DNA from: an uncultured Methylococcaceae bacterium | Lineage (GTDB): Bacteria; Pseudomonadota; Gammaproteobacteria; Methylococcales; Methylomonadaceae | Length of the DNA stretch: 5,363 bases | Reading direction: 5' to 3' | Assembly: GCA_903903765.1 (NCBI GenBank) | Contig: CAIVAH010000325.1 | Span: 1 to 5,363, forward strand | In this document: piece after piece, positions 1-5,363 of the stretch | Numbering within the stretch: position 1 is the stretch's first letter | Layout: the number at the start of each line of letters is the position of its first letter | Translations under genes and position numbers: made by a program | The notes under the pieces: generated by a model | Databases searched by the model: none | Told to the model about the DNA's origin: nothing | What the model saw: only the letters and a program-made list of their open reading frames with translations

Positions 1-182
1 CCTTTTTGGCCTTGTGTTACGCTGAAAGAAACTTTTTGTCCTTCATCAAGTGATTTGTATCCACCTGAGTTATTGATTTGTTGAAAGTGTACGAATACAT
101 CTGGGCCTGATGCTTGTTCAATAAAGCCAAAGCCTTTATCAGAGTTAAACCATTTAACGGTACCAGTAGTTATTGTTGACAT
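1..182 (-). CDS. CspA-family cold-shock protein, 3' end cut by window edge
   Basis: Small single-domain nucleic-acid chaperone of the CspA family, which binds single-stranded RNA and DNA in the cytoplasm. Sixty complete codons are visible from the ATG at 182. They show [12 protein letters not shown] at residues 10-21, which contains the RNP1 motif KGFGFI, and VFVHF at 29-33, the RNP2 motif. The family is usually about 67-70 residues, so only the last few residues lie outside the window. The start is supported by AGGA at 190-193, seven bases upstream of the ATG. A consensus promoter and a long leader precede the gene. The usual HFSAI after RNP2 is HFQQI here, a mild variation. Several csp paralogues are normally present in a genome, so no specific paralogue letter is assigned and cold induction is not proven. 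The family call is very secure. Confidence 0.95.
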   Translation of the reverse strand, partial: MSTITTGTVKWFNSDKGFGFIEQASGPDVFVHFQQINNSGGYKSLDEGQKVSFSVTQGQK

Positions 183-327
183 GTTGAAGTCCTATATTTA
201 TTTAAAGTAAGGCTGTTAAAGCCCAGTAGAGCAGAGAAATTTTGAAATTACTTAAAGAAACAAGGACGAGCTACTACTAGGAGAAACTTCGAAACGGTAA
301 GCAGAGGGTAAATCATATTTTCAAGCT
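183..327 (-). promoter_or_regulatory. Long 5' leader of the cold-shock gene
   Basis: The predicted transcript start near 327 gives an untranslated leader of about 145 nt, similar in length to the leaders of cold-inducible csp mRNAs, which act as RNA thermosensors in some bacteria. A short hairpin GGCT-GTTAA-AGCC lies at 211-223, and GAAAC is directly repeated around TTC near 282-294. I do not find a clear match to the E. coli cold box at the 5' end. A thermosensing role is inferred from leader length and gene identity only. Confidence 0.5.
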
Positions 328-333
328 GAATCT

Positions 334-361
334 ATTATAGGCTTAACTTGTTTATTGTCAA
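334..361 (-). promoter_or_regulatory. Consensus sigma70 promoter of the cold-shock gene
   Basis: On the minus strand, TTGACA (356-361) and TATAAT (334-339) are both perfect consensus hexamers with a 16-bp spacer. Initiation is expected around 327. The promoter lies just downstream of the hydrolase stop codon, so csp has its own promoter. I see no hairpin terminator between the two genes, so read-through from the hydrolase unit is also possible. Confidence 0.85.
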
Positions 362-401
362 AATAAATTTAGCTTTAAATGAATACGGATTGATTCTAGC
401 A

Positions 402-1187
402 TTAATGATGAGTGACTGCGGTCGTCCATTTCTGTAATTGACTGATAACCCATCGGCCATCGTCAAGGGTTAAATCATGTCCTGCCCAGGGGTGCAGTTG
501 TATAGGGAGTTGATATTTTTGTTGAATGGCAAATGAGCATTTTGCAGAGACCAGTCTATCTTTAATACTGCTGAGTAGTAAAGTAGGTTGTGAAGGGCTC
601 TGCGTTATAGGTTTATATGTTGCTGCCGCGTATATTTGTCTAAGGCTGTTTTTAATGCTGATGGGCCTTTCACTTTGTATATTTGCCCATTCAATGCTAA
701 TGGGTTCGTCATAATCACGATTGTTACTGATAAGTTTCAAGATAGATTTTTCTCTGGTAATTAAATCTTTCTTGCTGAGTAAGCTAATAATTTGAGGATA
801 AGATGCCCCGTTTAAGCGTTCATAGAATGGGTTTAAATTAGCAAAACTGGTGTTGATGAGTGCGCTGCTACAGATGTCGCTTGGATAGTTGCGCATCCAT
901 TCCCATGCTACCATTCCGCCAAGTGAAACGGCTAACAGAGTGATGGGTTGGTTTATGAAGCCTCGCTCTAAAGCGTGTTGACGGGTGACTTGGGTAATTG
1001 CTTTTATTGAGCAAGGACTGTTGATGGAATGAAATTCTCCTGTACCAGGTAAGTCAAGTACCGATATTTTAGCGTATGGATAAGCTTTTTGGAGTTGCTG
1101 AATAAAGTTGCCCCAATGCCCAGATTCTCTGGCTAGGCCTCTAAGTAATAGCCAATTTTGGCCAATAGGTTTAGTTGTACCAGACAT
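402..1187 (-). CDS. Alpha/beta hydrolase fold protein, substrate unknown
   Basis: Predicted 261-residue soluble alpha/beta hydrolase with no signal peptide. Counting from the ATG at 1187, the nucleophile elbow AVSLGG places the catalytic Ser at 88. The Asp of SSIKDRLVS (about 210) and the His of AGHDLTLDD (237) complete a plausible triad. An N-terminal LLRGLARESGHW segment (about 14-25) takes the place of the usual HG oxyanion-hole motif, and LDLPGTGEF (about 44-52) is the typical loop after strand 4. The frame is open upstream to a TTG at 1211, but ATG 1187 is preferred: it is a better start codon, removes a Lys/Arg-rich stub, and gives a 17-base overlap with the upstream peptidase gene. Only a weak GCGGA precedes it, so translation probably depends on coupling to the peptidase gene. 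The sequence has some BioH/esterase character, but no pathway neighbour supports biotin synthesis. The fold is secure and the substrate is not known. Confidence 0.85.
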   Translation of the reverse strand: MSGTTKPIGQNWLLLRGLARESGHWGNFIQQLQKAYPYAKISVLDLPGTGEFHSINSPCSIKAITQVTRQHALERGFINQPITLLAVSLGGMVAWEWMRNYPSDICSSALINTSFANLNPFYERLNGASYPQIISLLSKKDLITREKSILKLISNNRDYDEPISIEWANIQSERPISIKNSLRQIYAAATYKPITQSPSQPTLLLSSIKDRLVSAKCSFAIQQKYQLPIQLHPWAGHDLTLDDGRWVISQLQKWTTAVTHH

Positions 1188-2226
1188 TTTCCGCTTTTTG
1201 TGTGTATGCAATTTTCTTATCCAGATCTAGGTTCGCCCATGGTTTTGGGTTTATTAGGCTTCGGTGTAAAAAATCAAATAATAAGAAGTGTCTTCGGAAG
1301 ACGCGTTGTTGACGATGCGGCAGCAAAGGATGAAATAAACCGTGTCTAGAGAATAAATGTGATGGATTCTTTCGTAACCATAACCAAGAGCCCATTTCTA
1401 ATGTTAGGGGTAGGAAGAGTTTTTTATCAGTCGTTTGTTGCGCTACAAAGTTGTCAAGTAAGTAGTCCCATAAATCACCGCTGATGAGGTATTCTAAGCA
1501 CATGGGTTCTATTTTGTAGATGTGGTGTTTGTAACAGCGATCAAAAAGTCGCTTTAAGGCCAAAGTCTCGGCTATAAAAGGAAACGCAGTGCGGCGAGAC
1601 GCATAAGGGAACCATAAACGATCTTTTAAGCCGAATCCAGAATGCAAATCTAGGGCAATTGATAAGGGGGATTTAAATAATTGTTCTTTGACCAGATTGC
1701 AAACTGCTAACGATTCTTTTTCCATGTTTAATACGTCGCCTCTGTACCAAGGAAGACGATTACTATATTGTTGCCCGCTATATAATTTGGTTTGTCCAAT
1801 CGCTTCAACAGGTGAGTTACGCATTAGGTCAACACCATTACCATTACAACGAGTTCCTAAGAAAACGCCAACAGGGTTAACGATGGGTACAAATATTAGA
1901 CGTGATTTTGTTAGTCTTGTATGTAGTTCTTCATCCCAATCGAGTAATTGGCTGATGGTTTCCATGTAGGACAAGATAACTTCTGAGCCAATTTTCTCAA
2001 GACCATGTACTCCACCAAAAAATGCTAGTACAGGTGCTTCAGGGTCTGTTGAGCCTATGCTAATGCAATGGATGGGGAATTCGTGGTGTTTGTGCTGTAT
2101 TGTATTTAAGACACTGATTTGTGCTTTATCACTTAAACTTTCAATAATACGGTTTAGTTGTTTAAGTTCAGGAAATTTTAATCCAATCATTGATATATTA
2201 AGTATTTCAGTAGATTCCTGTTCCAT
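1171..2226 (-). CDS. M14-type zinc carboxypeptidase-like protein
   Basis: Predicted 351-residue cytoplasmic metallohydrolase of the zinc carboxypeptidase (M14) / succinylglutamate desuccinylase-aspartoacylase superfamily. Zinc ligands are visible as HGLE (H74, E77) in GGVHGLEKIG and as H195 in ALDLHSGFG. NGNGVDLMRN (128-137) matches the DLNRNF-like substrate-binding segment with R136, and GTR (R126) may be a second substrate-binding Arg. E277 in LTLEMGSW fits the general base. All catalytic landmarks are present and in M14 order, so the enzyme is probably active. No signal peptide is seen. The C-terminal part (about 304-322) is rich in Arg and His. The ATG at 2226 lacks a clear Shine-Dalgarno sequence; the in-frame Met13 has none either. 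It is the first gene of a unit with the alpha/beta hydrolase. The natural substrate (peptide, amidated or acylated amino acid) cannot be told from the sequence. Confidence 0.82.
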   Translation of the reverse strand: MEQESTEILNISMIGLKFPELKQLNRIIESLSDKAQISVLNTIQHKHHEFPIHCISIGSTDPEAPVLAFFGGVHGLEKIGSEVILSYMETISQLLDWDEELHTRLTKSRLIFVPIVNPVGVFLGTRCNGNGVDLMRNSPVEAIGQTKLYSGQQYSNRLPWYRGDVLNMEKESLAVCNLVKEQLFKSPLSIALDLHSGFGLKDRLWFPYASRRTAFPFIAETLALKRLFDRCYKHHIYKIEPMCLEYLISGDLWDYLLDNFVAQQTTDKKLFLPLTLEMGSWLWLRKNPSHLFSRHGLFHPLLPHRQQRVFRRHFLLFDFLHRSLINPKPWANLDLDKKIAYTQKAENVWYN

Positions 2227-2266
2227 TTGAGGGCAGGTAAAAACACGATGATTAACTATTCATCTT

Positions 2267-2295
2267 ATTATAAGCTTGTGACAAGACGATGAAAA
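2267..2295 (-). promoter_or_regulatory. Likely promoter of the peptidase-hydrolase unit
   Basis: Minus-strand TATAAT (2267-2272, perfect -10) is preceded at 17 bp by TTTTCA (2290-2295), which matches the -35 consensus at four of six positions. Expected initiation near 2260 gives a leader of about 34 nt before the ATG at 2226. The spacer holds an 11-bp palindrome, listed separately. Confidence 0.6.
2275..2285. repeat. 11-bp palindrome in promoter spacer, possible operator
   Basis: CTTGTGACAAG is a perfect inverted repeat (CTTGT-G-ACAAG) lying entirely between the predicted -35 and -10 boxes of the peptidase unit. That placement suits a dimeric transcription factor site. The arms are only 5 bp, so chance is possible, and no regulator gene is seen in the window. 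Confidence 0.35.
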
Positions 2296-2381
2296 CTGTT
2301 GATTTATTTCGTTGCCTTAATGTTTATTAAGCTTGAAACGCAATAAATTCAACAGATTTATGCTTAAAGAGGGCTTTCTTT

Positions 2382-2390
2382 TGGTAGAAT
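2382..2390 (+). promoter_or_regulatory. cobQ: Likely extended -10 promoter of cobQ
   Basis: TGG-TAGAAT at 2382-2390 fits an extended -10 element (TGn plus a five-of-six TATAAT match). No strong -35 hexamer is seen at the right distance, which is usual for extended -10 promoters. Initiation near 2397 would give a leader of about 59 nt. That is too short for a cobalamin riboswitch, and I see none of its conserved boxes. Confidence 0.45.
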
Positions 2391-2407
2391 GCTTTATAAG
2401 TTAAAGC
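2391..2407. repeat. Inverted repeat at the predicted cobQ transcript start
   Basis: GCTTTA (2391-2396) and TAAAGC (2402-2407) form a perfect 6-bp inverted repeat around a 5-base loop, directly after the predicted -10 box. It could be an operator or a small 5' hairpin, or it could be chance in AT-rich DNA. Confidence 0.3.
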
Positions 2408-2445
2408 ACTTTATTATTTAGGTATTGCGTCAATTTATTGTTGAA

Positions 2446-2450
2446 TAGGG
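2446..2450 (+). promoter_or_regulatory. cobQ: Ribosome binding site deciding the cobQ start
   Basis: TAGGG lies five bases before the ATG at 2456. This favours that ATG over the in-frame TTG codons at 2438 and 2441, which have no such site and would add residues not expected before the nucleotide-binding N-terminus. Confidence 0.65.
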
Positions 2451-2455
2451 ATGAT

Positions 2456-3847
2456 ATGAAACCGTTAGCTATTTTTGGTACAGGTTCAGATGCGGGGAAA
2501 AGTAGCTTGGTTATGGCGTTGTGTCGGATTATATCTGATCGAGAGATTAAGGTTGCGCCCTTTAAAGCTCAAAATGTATCTAATAATTCTGCTGTCACGT
2601 ATGAGGGTAGAGAAATCGCAAGAGCGCAATATTTTCAAGCTGAAGCCGCTCGTATTGAACCTAGTTATTTAAATAATCCTATTTTAATTAAGTCTCATGG
2701 CCAAGATTCCTTGCAGATTATAGTTAATGGTTTGGTTTATAAACGCCAATCTGTTATCGATTATTACGCCAATATTGATGATCTAAAAACGCATGTGCAA
2801 ACTGCTTTTGCACGTCTAGAGCAAGACTATGATTTAGTTATTGCCGAGGGAGCAGGGTCACCTGTTGAATTAAATTTATTAGAAAAGGATTTATCGAATA
2901 CTTTTATTGCTAATACCTTTAACACTAAAATTATTTTGGTTGCCGATATTGAAAGAGGCGGGGTGTTTGCTTCCATCTATGGCACTATGGCTTTAATGGA
3001 TCCCGTAATGCGCAGTAATTTAATTGGCGTGGTGATAAATAAGTTTCGTGGTGATATTAGTTTGTTTAATGAGGGTAAAAAAATCATCAAAGATAGATTT
3101 GGGCTGCCTGTCTTAGGTGTGTTGCCTTATCAAAGTTTGAATATCGACATGGAAGATTCGCAATCTTTAAGTAATTATCAGCAACGCTTAGATAATGTAA
3201 ATATTCGTATGGCGGTGATTGCTTATCCAGGGTTGAGTAACTATAACGATCTAGATGTGTTAATGGCTGATCCAGAAATTAGTGTTGAATTAATAACTAA
3301 TTATCGGTCATTAAATGATTTTGATATGGTGTTATTGCCGGGAAGTAAAACGGTTATTCGTGATTTACAGTGGTTAAAGCAACAAGGTTTATTTCAAGAA
3401 TTACAGCATTTTAAAAATCCTATTTTTGGTGTATGTGGTGGGTACCAGATGTTTGCTAGAACGTTGCATGATCCTGATGCTTTAGAGCATGATGAGGCAT
3501 GTATCGAAGAGGGCTTAAATTTTATGGATGATATTGTCGTTTATCAAAGTCCTAAGATATTAAGCAGTGGCAATTACCAATTATTTTCTTATACAGCTAT
3601 TAAAGGTTACGAGATTCATAGTGGTCATGTCGATAAGCATCCTTTGTTTTATGAGAATGGTATTTATACGGGTACTCATGTGCATGGGGTTTTTGATGAT
3701 AATACTTTTAGATATGATTATTTTAAGTCCATTAATGCTTTATATACCGGATATGATTACGCGGCTTATCGAGAAGAGCAAATAAAGAACTTTACTGATA
3801 TGGTTGCTGATAACTTAGACATTGAGTTTATTTTACAGAAACTTTAA
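2456..3847 (+). CDS. cobQ: Cobyric acid synthase (adenosylcobyrate amidotransferase)
   Basis: CobQ/CbiP uses glutamine and ATP to amidate the b, d, e and g carboxylates of adenosylcobyrinic acid a,c-diamide, giving adenosylcobyric acid in cobalamin synthesis. The 463-residue protein starts with an ATP-binding domain of the dethiobiotin-synthetase type: GTGSDAGKSS (8-17), PFKAQNVSNNS (35-45), IAEGAGSPVELNL (129-141), DIERGGVFAS (164-173) and NKFRGD (195-200). The C-terminal class I glutamine amidotransferase domain holds GVCGGYQMF with nucleophile Cys327, GYEIHSGH (384-391) and GTHVHGVFD with His410. All signature segments are intact, and the length is at the short end of the usual range of about 480-510. 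The family also includes CobB/CbiA, but the FKAQN-SNNS and EGAGSP motifs are diagnostic for CobQ. No other cobalamin gene lies in the window and no B12 riboswitch precedes it. It may be co-transcribed with rimO, 62 bp downstream. Confidence 0.95.
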   Translation: MKPLAIFGTGSDAGKSSLVMALCRIISDREIKVAPFKAQNVSNNSAVTYEGREIARAQYFQAEAARIEPSYLNNPILIKSHGQDSLQIIVNGLVYKRQSVIDYYANIDDLKTHVQTAFARLEQDYDLVIAEGAGSPVELNLLEKDLSNTFIANTFNTKIILVADIERGGVFASIYGTMALMDPVMRSNLIGVVINKFRGDISLFNEGKKIIKDRFGLPVLGVLPYQSLNIDMEDSQSLSNYQQRLDNVNIRMAVIAYPGLSNYNDLDVLMADPEISVELITNYRSLNDFDMVLLPGSKTVIRDLQWLKQQGLFQELQHFKNPIFGVCGGYQMFARTLHDPDALEHDEACIEEGLNFMDDIVVYQSPKILSSGNYQLFSYTAIKGYEIHSGHVDKHPLFYENGIYTGTHVHGVFDDNTFRYDYFKSINALYTGYDYAAYREEQIKNFTDMVADNLDIEFILQKL

Positions 3848-3852
3848 GCTCA

Positions 3853-3880
3853 TTCACTTCAAGCTTTTTATTGCTATACC
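3853..3880 (+). promoter_or_regulatory. rimO: Weak candidate promoter for rimO
   Basis: In the 62-bp gap after cobQ, TTCACT (3853-3858), a 16-bp spacer and TATACC (3875-3880) preceded by TGC resemble a weak extended -10 promoter. It would start transcription about 23 nt before rimO. Matches are modest in an AT-rich gap, so transcription only from the cobQ promoter is equally possible. No terminator is visible in the gap. Confidence 0.3.
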
Positions 3881-3909
3881 TCAGCTTACTATTTATTTTT
3901 TAATTATCT

Positions 3910-5223
3910 ATGACAAAAATCCCTACCGTTGGTTTTATAAGTTTGGGCTGTCCTAAAGCTTTAGTGGACAGTGAGAGAATATTGACGCAATTACGAACTG
4001 AAGGTTATGAGGTTTCGTCACAATACAAAAATGCGGATTTAGTCATCGTAAATACATGTGGATTTATTGACGCAGCTGTAGAAGAATCTTTAGATAGTAT
4101 TGGGGAGGCCTTAGCAGAAAACGGTAAGGTGATTGTTACTGGATGTTTAGGCGCTAGAGAGGATGAAATTAGAGCGCGTCATCCTCAGGTTTTAAAGGTA
4201 ACCGGTGCGCACGCAATAGAACAAGTAGTTGCGTCTGTCCATGAACATTTACCGCCTCGACACGATCCCTTTACCAGTTTGTTACCACCTCAAGGTGTTA
4301 AATTAACGCCTAATCATTATGCTTATCTGAAGATTTCTGAAGGCTGTAATCATCGCTGTACATTCTGTATTATTCCGTCTATGCGGGGTGATCTAGTCAG
4401 TAGACCCGTTGATGATATTTTATTCGAAGCAGAAAAGTTGGTAAACGCAGGGGTAAAAGAGTTATTAGTCGTTTCGCAAGATACAAGTGCCTATGGTTTA
4501 GATCTGAAATATGTGGAGAGAGATTGGCGTGGTCGTGCTATTAAGAGTCGTTTTTATGATTTAGCAGACGCGTTGGGTGATTTAGGTGTGTGGGTGCGGA
4601 TGCATTACGTTTATCCTTATCCGCATGTAGATGAGGTTATTCCTTTAATGGCTGCTGGTAAAATACTACCGTACTTAGATATTCCTTTTCAACATGCCAA
4701 TAGTCGTATTTTAAAGTTGATGAAAAGACCGGCGGCTAGTCAAAATAATTTGGAACGTATTAAGGCTTGGCGGAAAATTTGCCCTGATATAACTTTAAGG
4801 AGTACTTTTATCGTTGGATTTCCCGGTGAAACAGAAGAAGAATTTAATGAGCTATTAGATTTTATGACTGAAGCTCAATTGGATAGAGCGGGTTGTTTTG
4901 CTTATTCTCCAGTAAAAGGCGCGACTGCTAATGATTTACCTGATTTAATCCCAGAAGAGATAAAGCAAGAGCGTTTAGAACGTTTTATGGCTCATCAGGC
5001 GAAGATTAGTGCTACTAGATTACAAGGATTTATCGGTCGAACCGAAACGATTCTTATTGATGAAGTGGTAGAAGAGGGTGCTGTTGGGAGACGTAAGGCG
5101 GATGCGCCTGAAATTGATGGTCAGGTTTATGTAGATGGGGCTACGCACTTAAAAGTGGGTGATTTAGTTAATGTGCAGTTTGAAGAGGCGGATGATTATG
5201 ATCTGTGGGCGCATTTGATTTAG
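3910..5223 (+). CDS. rimO: Ribosomal protein S12 methylthiotransferase RimO
   Basis: Radical SAM enzyme that methylthiolates the conserved Asp (Asp88 in E. coli numbering) of ribosomal protein S12. The 437-residue protein has the expected three domains. The N-terminal UPF0004 domain (about 5-110) has cluster ligands C14, C50 and C79 in [17 protein letters not shown] and TGCLGA. The radical SAM core has CNHRCTFC (C146, C150, C153) binding the second 4Fe-4S cluster. The C-terminal TRAM domain (about 373-437) ends in [17 protein letters not shown] (189-196) and the S12-type TRAM domain separate it from MiaB, the tRNA methylthiotransferase paralogue. Length and all six cysteines are as in known RimO proteins. 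The ATG at 3910 fits the family N-terminus exactly, but no Shine-Dalgarno sequence precedes it; the upstream bases are nearly all A and T. A strong terminator follows. Confidence 0.97.
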   Translation: MTKIPTVGFISLGCPKALVDSERILTQLRTEGYEVSSQYKNADLVIVNTCGFIDAAVEESLDSIGEALAENGKVIVTGCLGAREDEIRARHPQVLKVTGAHAIEQVVASVHEHLPPRHDPFTSLLPPQGVKLTPNHYAYLKISEGCNHRCTFCIIPSMRGDLVSRPVDDILFEAEKLVNAGVKELLVVSQDTSAYGLDLKYVERDWRGRAIKSRFYDLADALGDLGVWVRMHYVYPYPHVDEVIPLMAAGKILPYLDIPFQHANSRILKLMKRPAASQNNLERIKAWRKICPDITLRSTFIVGFPGETEEEFNELLDFMTEAQLDRAGCFAYSPVKGATANDLPDLIPEEIKQERLERFMAHQAKISATRLQGFIGRTETILIDEVVEEGAVGRRKADAPEIDGQVYVDGATHLKVGDLVNVQFEEADDYDLWAHLI

Positions 5224-5245
5224 GGTTAAGGTAAGCTTAAAACAA

Positions 5246-5273
5246 AAAAAACCCAGCCTAGGCTGGGTTTTTT
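5246..5273. terminator. Bidirectional Rho-independent terminator
   Basis: A perfect 28-bp palindrome: six A, a CCCAGCCT/AGGCTGGG core, six T. It forms a GC-rich stem followed by a T-run read from either strand. It lies 22 bp after the rimO stop and 19 bp beyond the stop of the convergent minus-strand ORF, so it can end transcription of both. Confidence 0.93.
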
Positions 5274-5292
5274 GTCTTACAGAATTTGTAGC

Positions 5293-5363
5293 TTATAGAG
5301 AGATAGAGCTAGAAACTTTTTGTTTTGAACCATCTGGATCATCCATACAACCAGATAAACCAA
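5293..5363 (-). CDS. 3' end of a minus-strand ORF, possible small lipoprotein (partial)
   Basis: The minus strand is open from the window edge to a TAA at 5293-5295, encoding 22 visible residues that begin GLSGCMDDPDG and end SSSISL. LSGC matches a lipobox [LVI][AST][GA]C, so this may be a small outer-membrane lipoprotein with a mature part of only 18 residues. The preceding hydrophobic signal segment lies outside the window, so this is not proven. A second minus frame is also open here but reads as an unlikely composition. Its position against a bidirectional terminator supports a real gene converging on rimO. I do not recognise the family. Confidence 0.4.
   Translation of the reverse strand, partial: GLSGCMDDPDGSKQKVSSSISL

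Noticed and set aside
248..316. A 22-codon upstream ORF (MIYPLLTV...) in the csp leader on the minus strand
   Set aside because: It has no ribosome binding site, and such a short frame is expected by chance in a 145-nt leader.
402..1187. Annotation as pimeloyl-ACP methyl ester esterase (bioH)
   Set aside because: The HGW oxyanion motif and the GWSLGG elbow of BioH are replaced, and no biotin genes are adjacent.
1188..1211. Longer hydrolase N-terminus beginning at a TTG codon
   Set aside because: It adds a Lys-rich stub and uses a rare start codon, while ATG 1187 follows directly and gives a compact overlap with the upstream gene.
526..1969. Plus-strand ORFs at 526-714, 1158-1349 and 1688-1969
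   Set aside because: They lie antisense to two well-supported genes, lack recognisable domains, and have compositions expected of shadow frames.
1171..2226. Annotation as succinylglutamate desuccinylase (astE)
   Set aside because: The superfamily is shared, but there are no arginine-succinyltransferase pathway genes nearby, and the DLMRN and DLHSG context fits the general M14 carboxypeptidase pattern as well or better.
2438..2455. TTG start for cobQ six codons upstream
   Set aside because: The TAGGG site is correctly spaced for ATG 2456, and the family N-terminus begins there.
2227..2455. Cobalamin riboswitch upstream of cobQ
   Set aside because: No conserved B12-box sequence is seen, and the likely leader is about 59 nt.

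Overview
The window looks like chromosomal DNA from an AT-rich gammaproteobacterium. The clues are the RimO protein ([21 protein letters not shown] N-terminus and a C-terminus ending in DYDLWA, which resemble gammaproteobacterial RimO), a CspA-type cold-shock gene with a long leader, and sigma70-like promoters. The genus cannot be fixed from the sequence. All genes share the same AT-rich codon style. I see no insertion sequence, integrase, tRNA, CRISPR array or other sign of recent transfer.

Layout: positions 1-182 (minus) hold the 5' part of a cold-shock protein gene cut by the window edge. It has its own consensus promoter (334-361) and a leader of about 145 nt. Positions 402-2226 (minus) hold a two-gene unit: an M14-type zinc carboxypeptidase-like protein followed by an alpha/beta hydrolase whose start overlaps the peptidase stop by 17 bases. 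A divergent control region (2227-2455) separates this unit from the plus-strand genes. Positions 2456-3847 encode cobyric acid synthase (cobQ/cbiP), and positions 3910-5223 encode the ribosomal protein S12 methylthiotransferase RimO. A perfect 28-bp palindrome at 5246-5273 is a bidirectional terminator between rimO and the 3' end of a minus-strand ORF (5293-5363, partial), which may be a very short lipoprotein.

Functionally the window mixes housekeeping genes (rimO, csp), one cobalamin biosynthesis gene without other cobalamin genes next to it, and an uncharacterised peptidase/hydrolase pair that is probably translationally coupled. I see no clear new biological system. The least explained element is the peptidase-hydrolase pair, with a palindrome sitting inside the spacer of its likely promoter.
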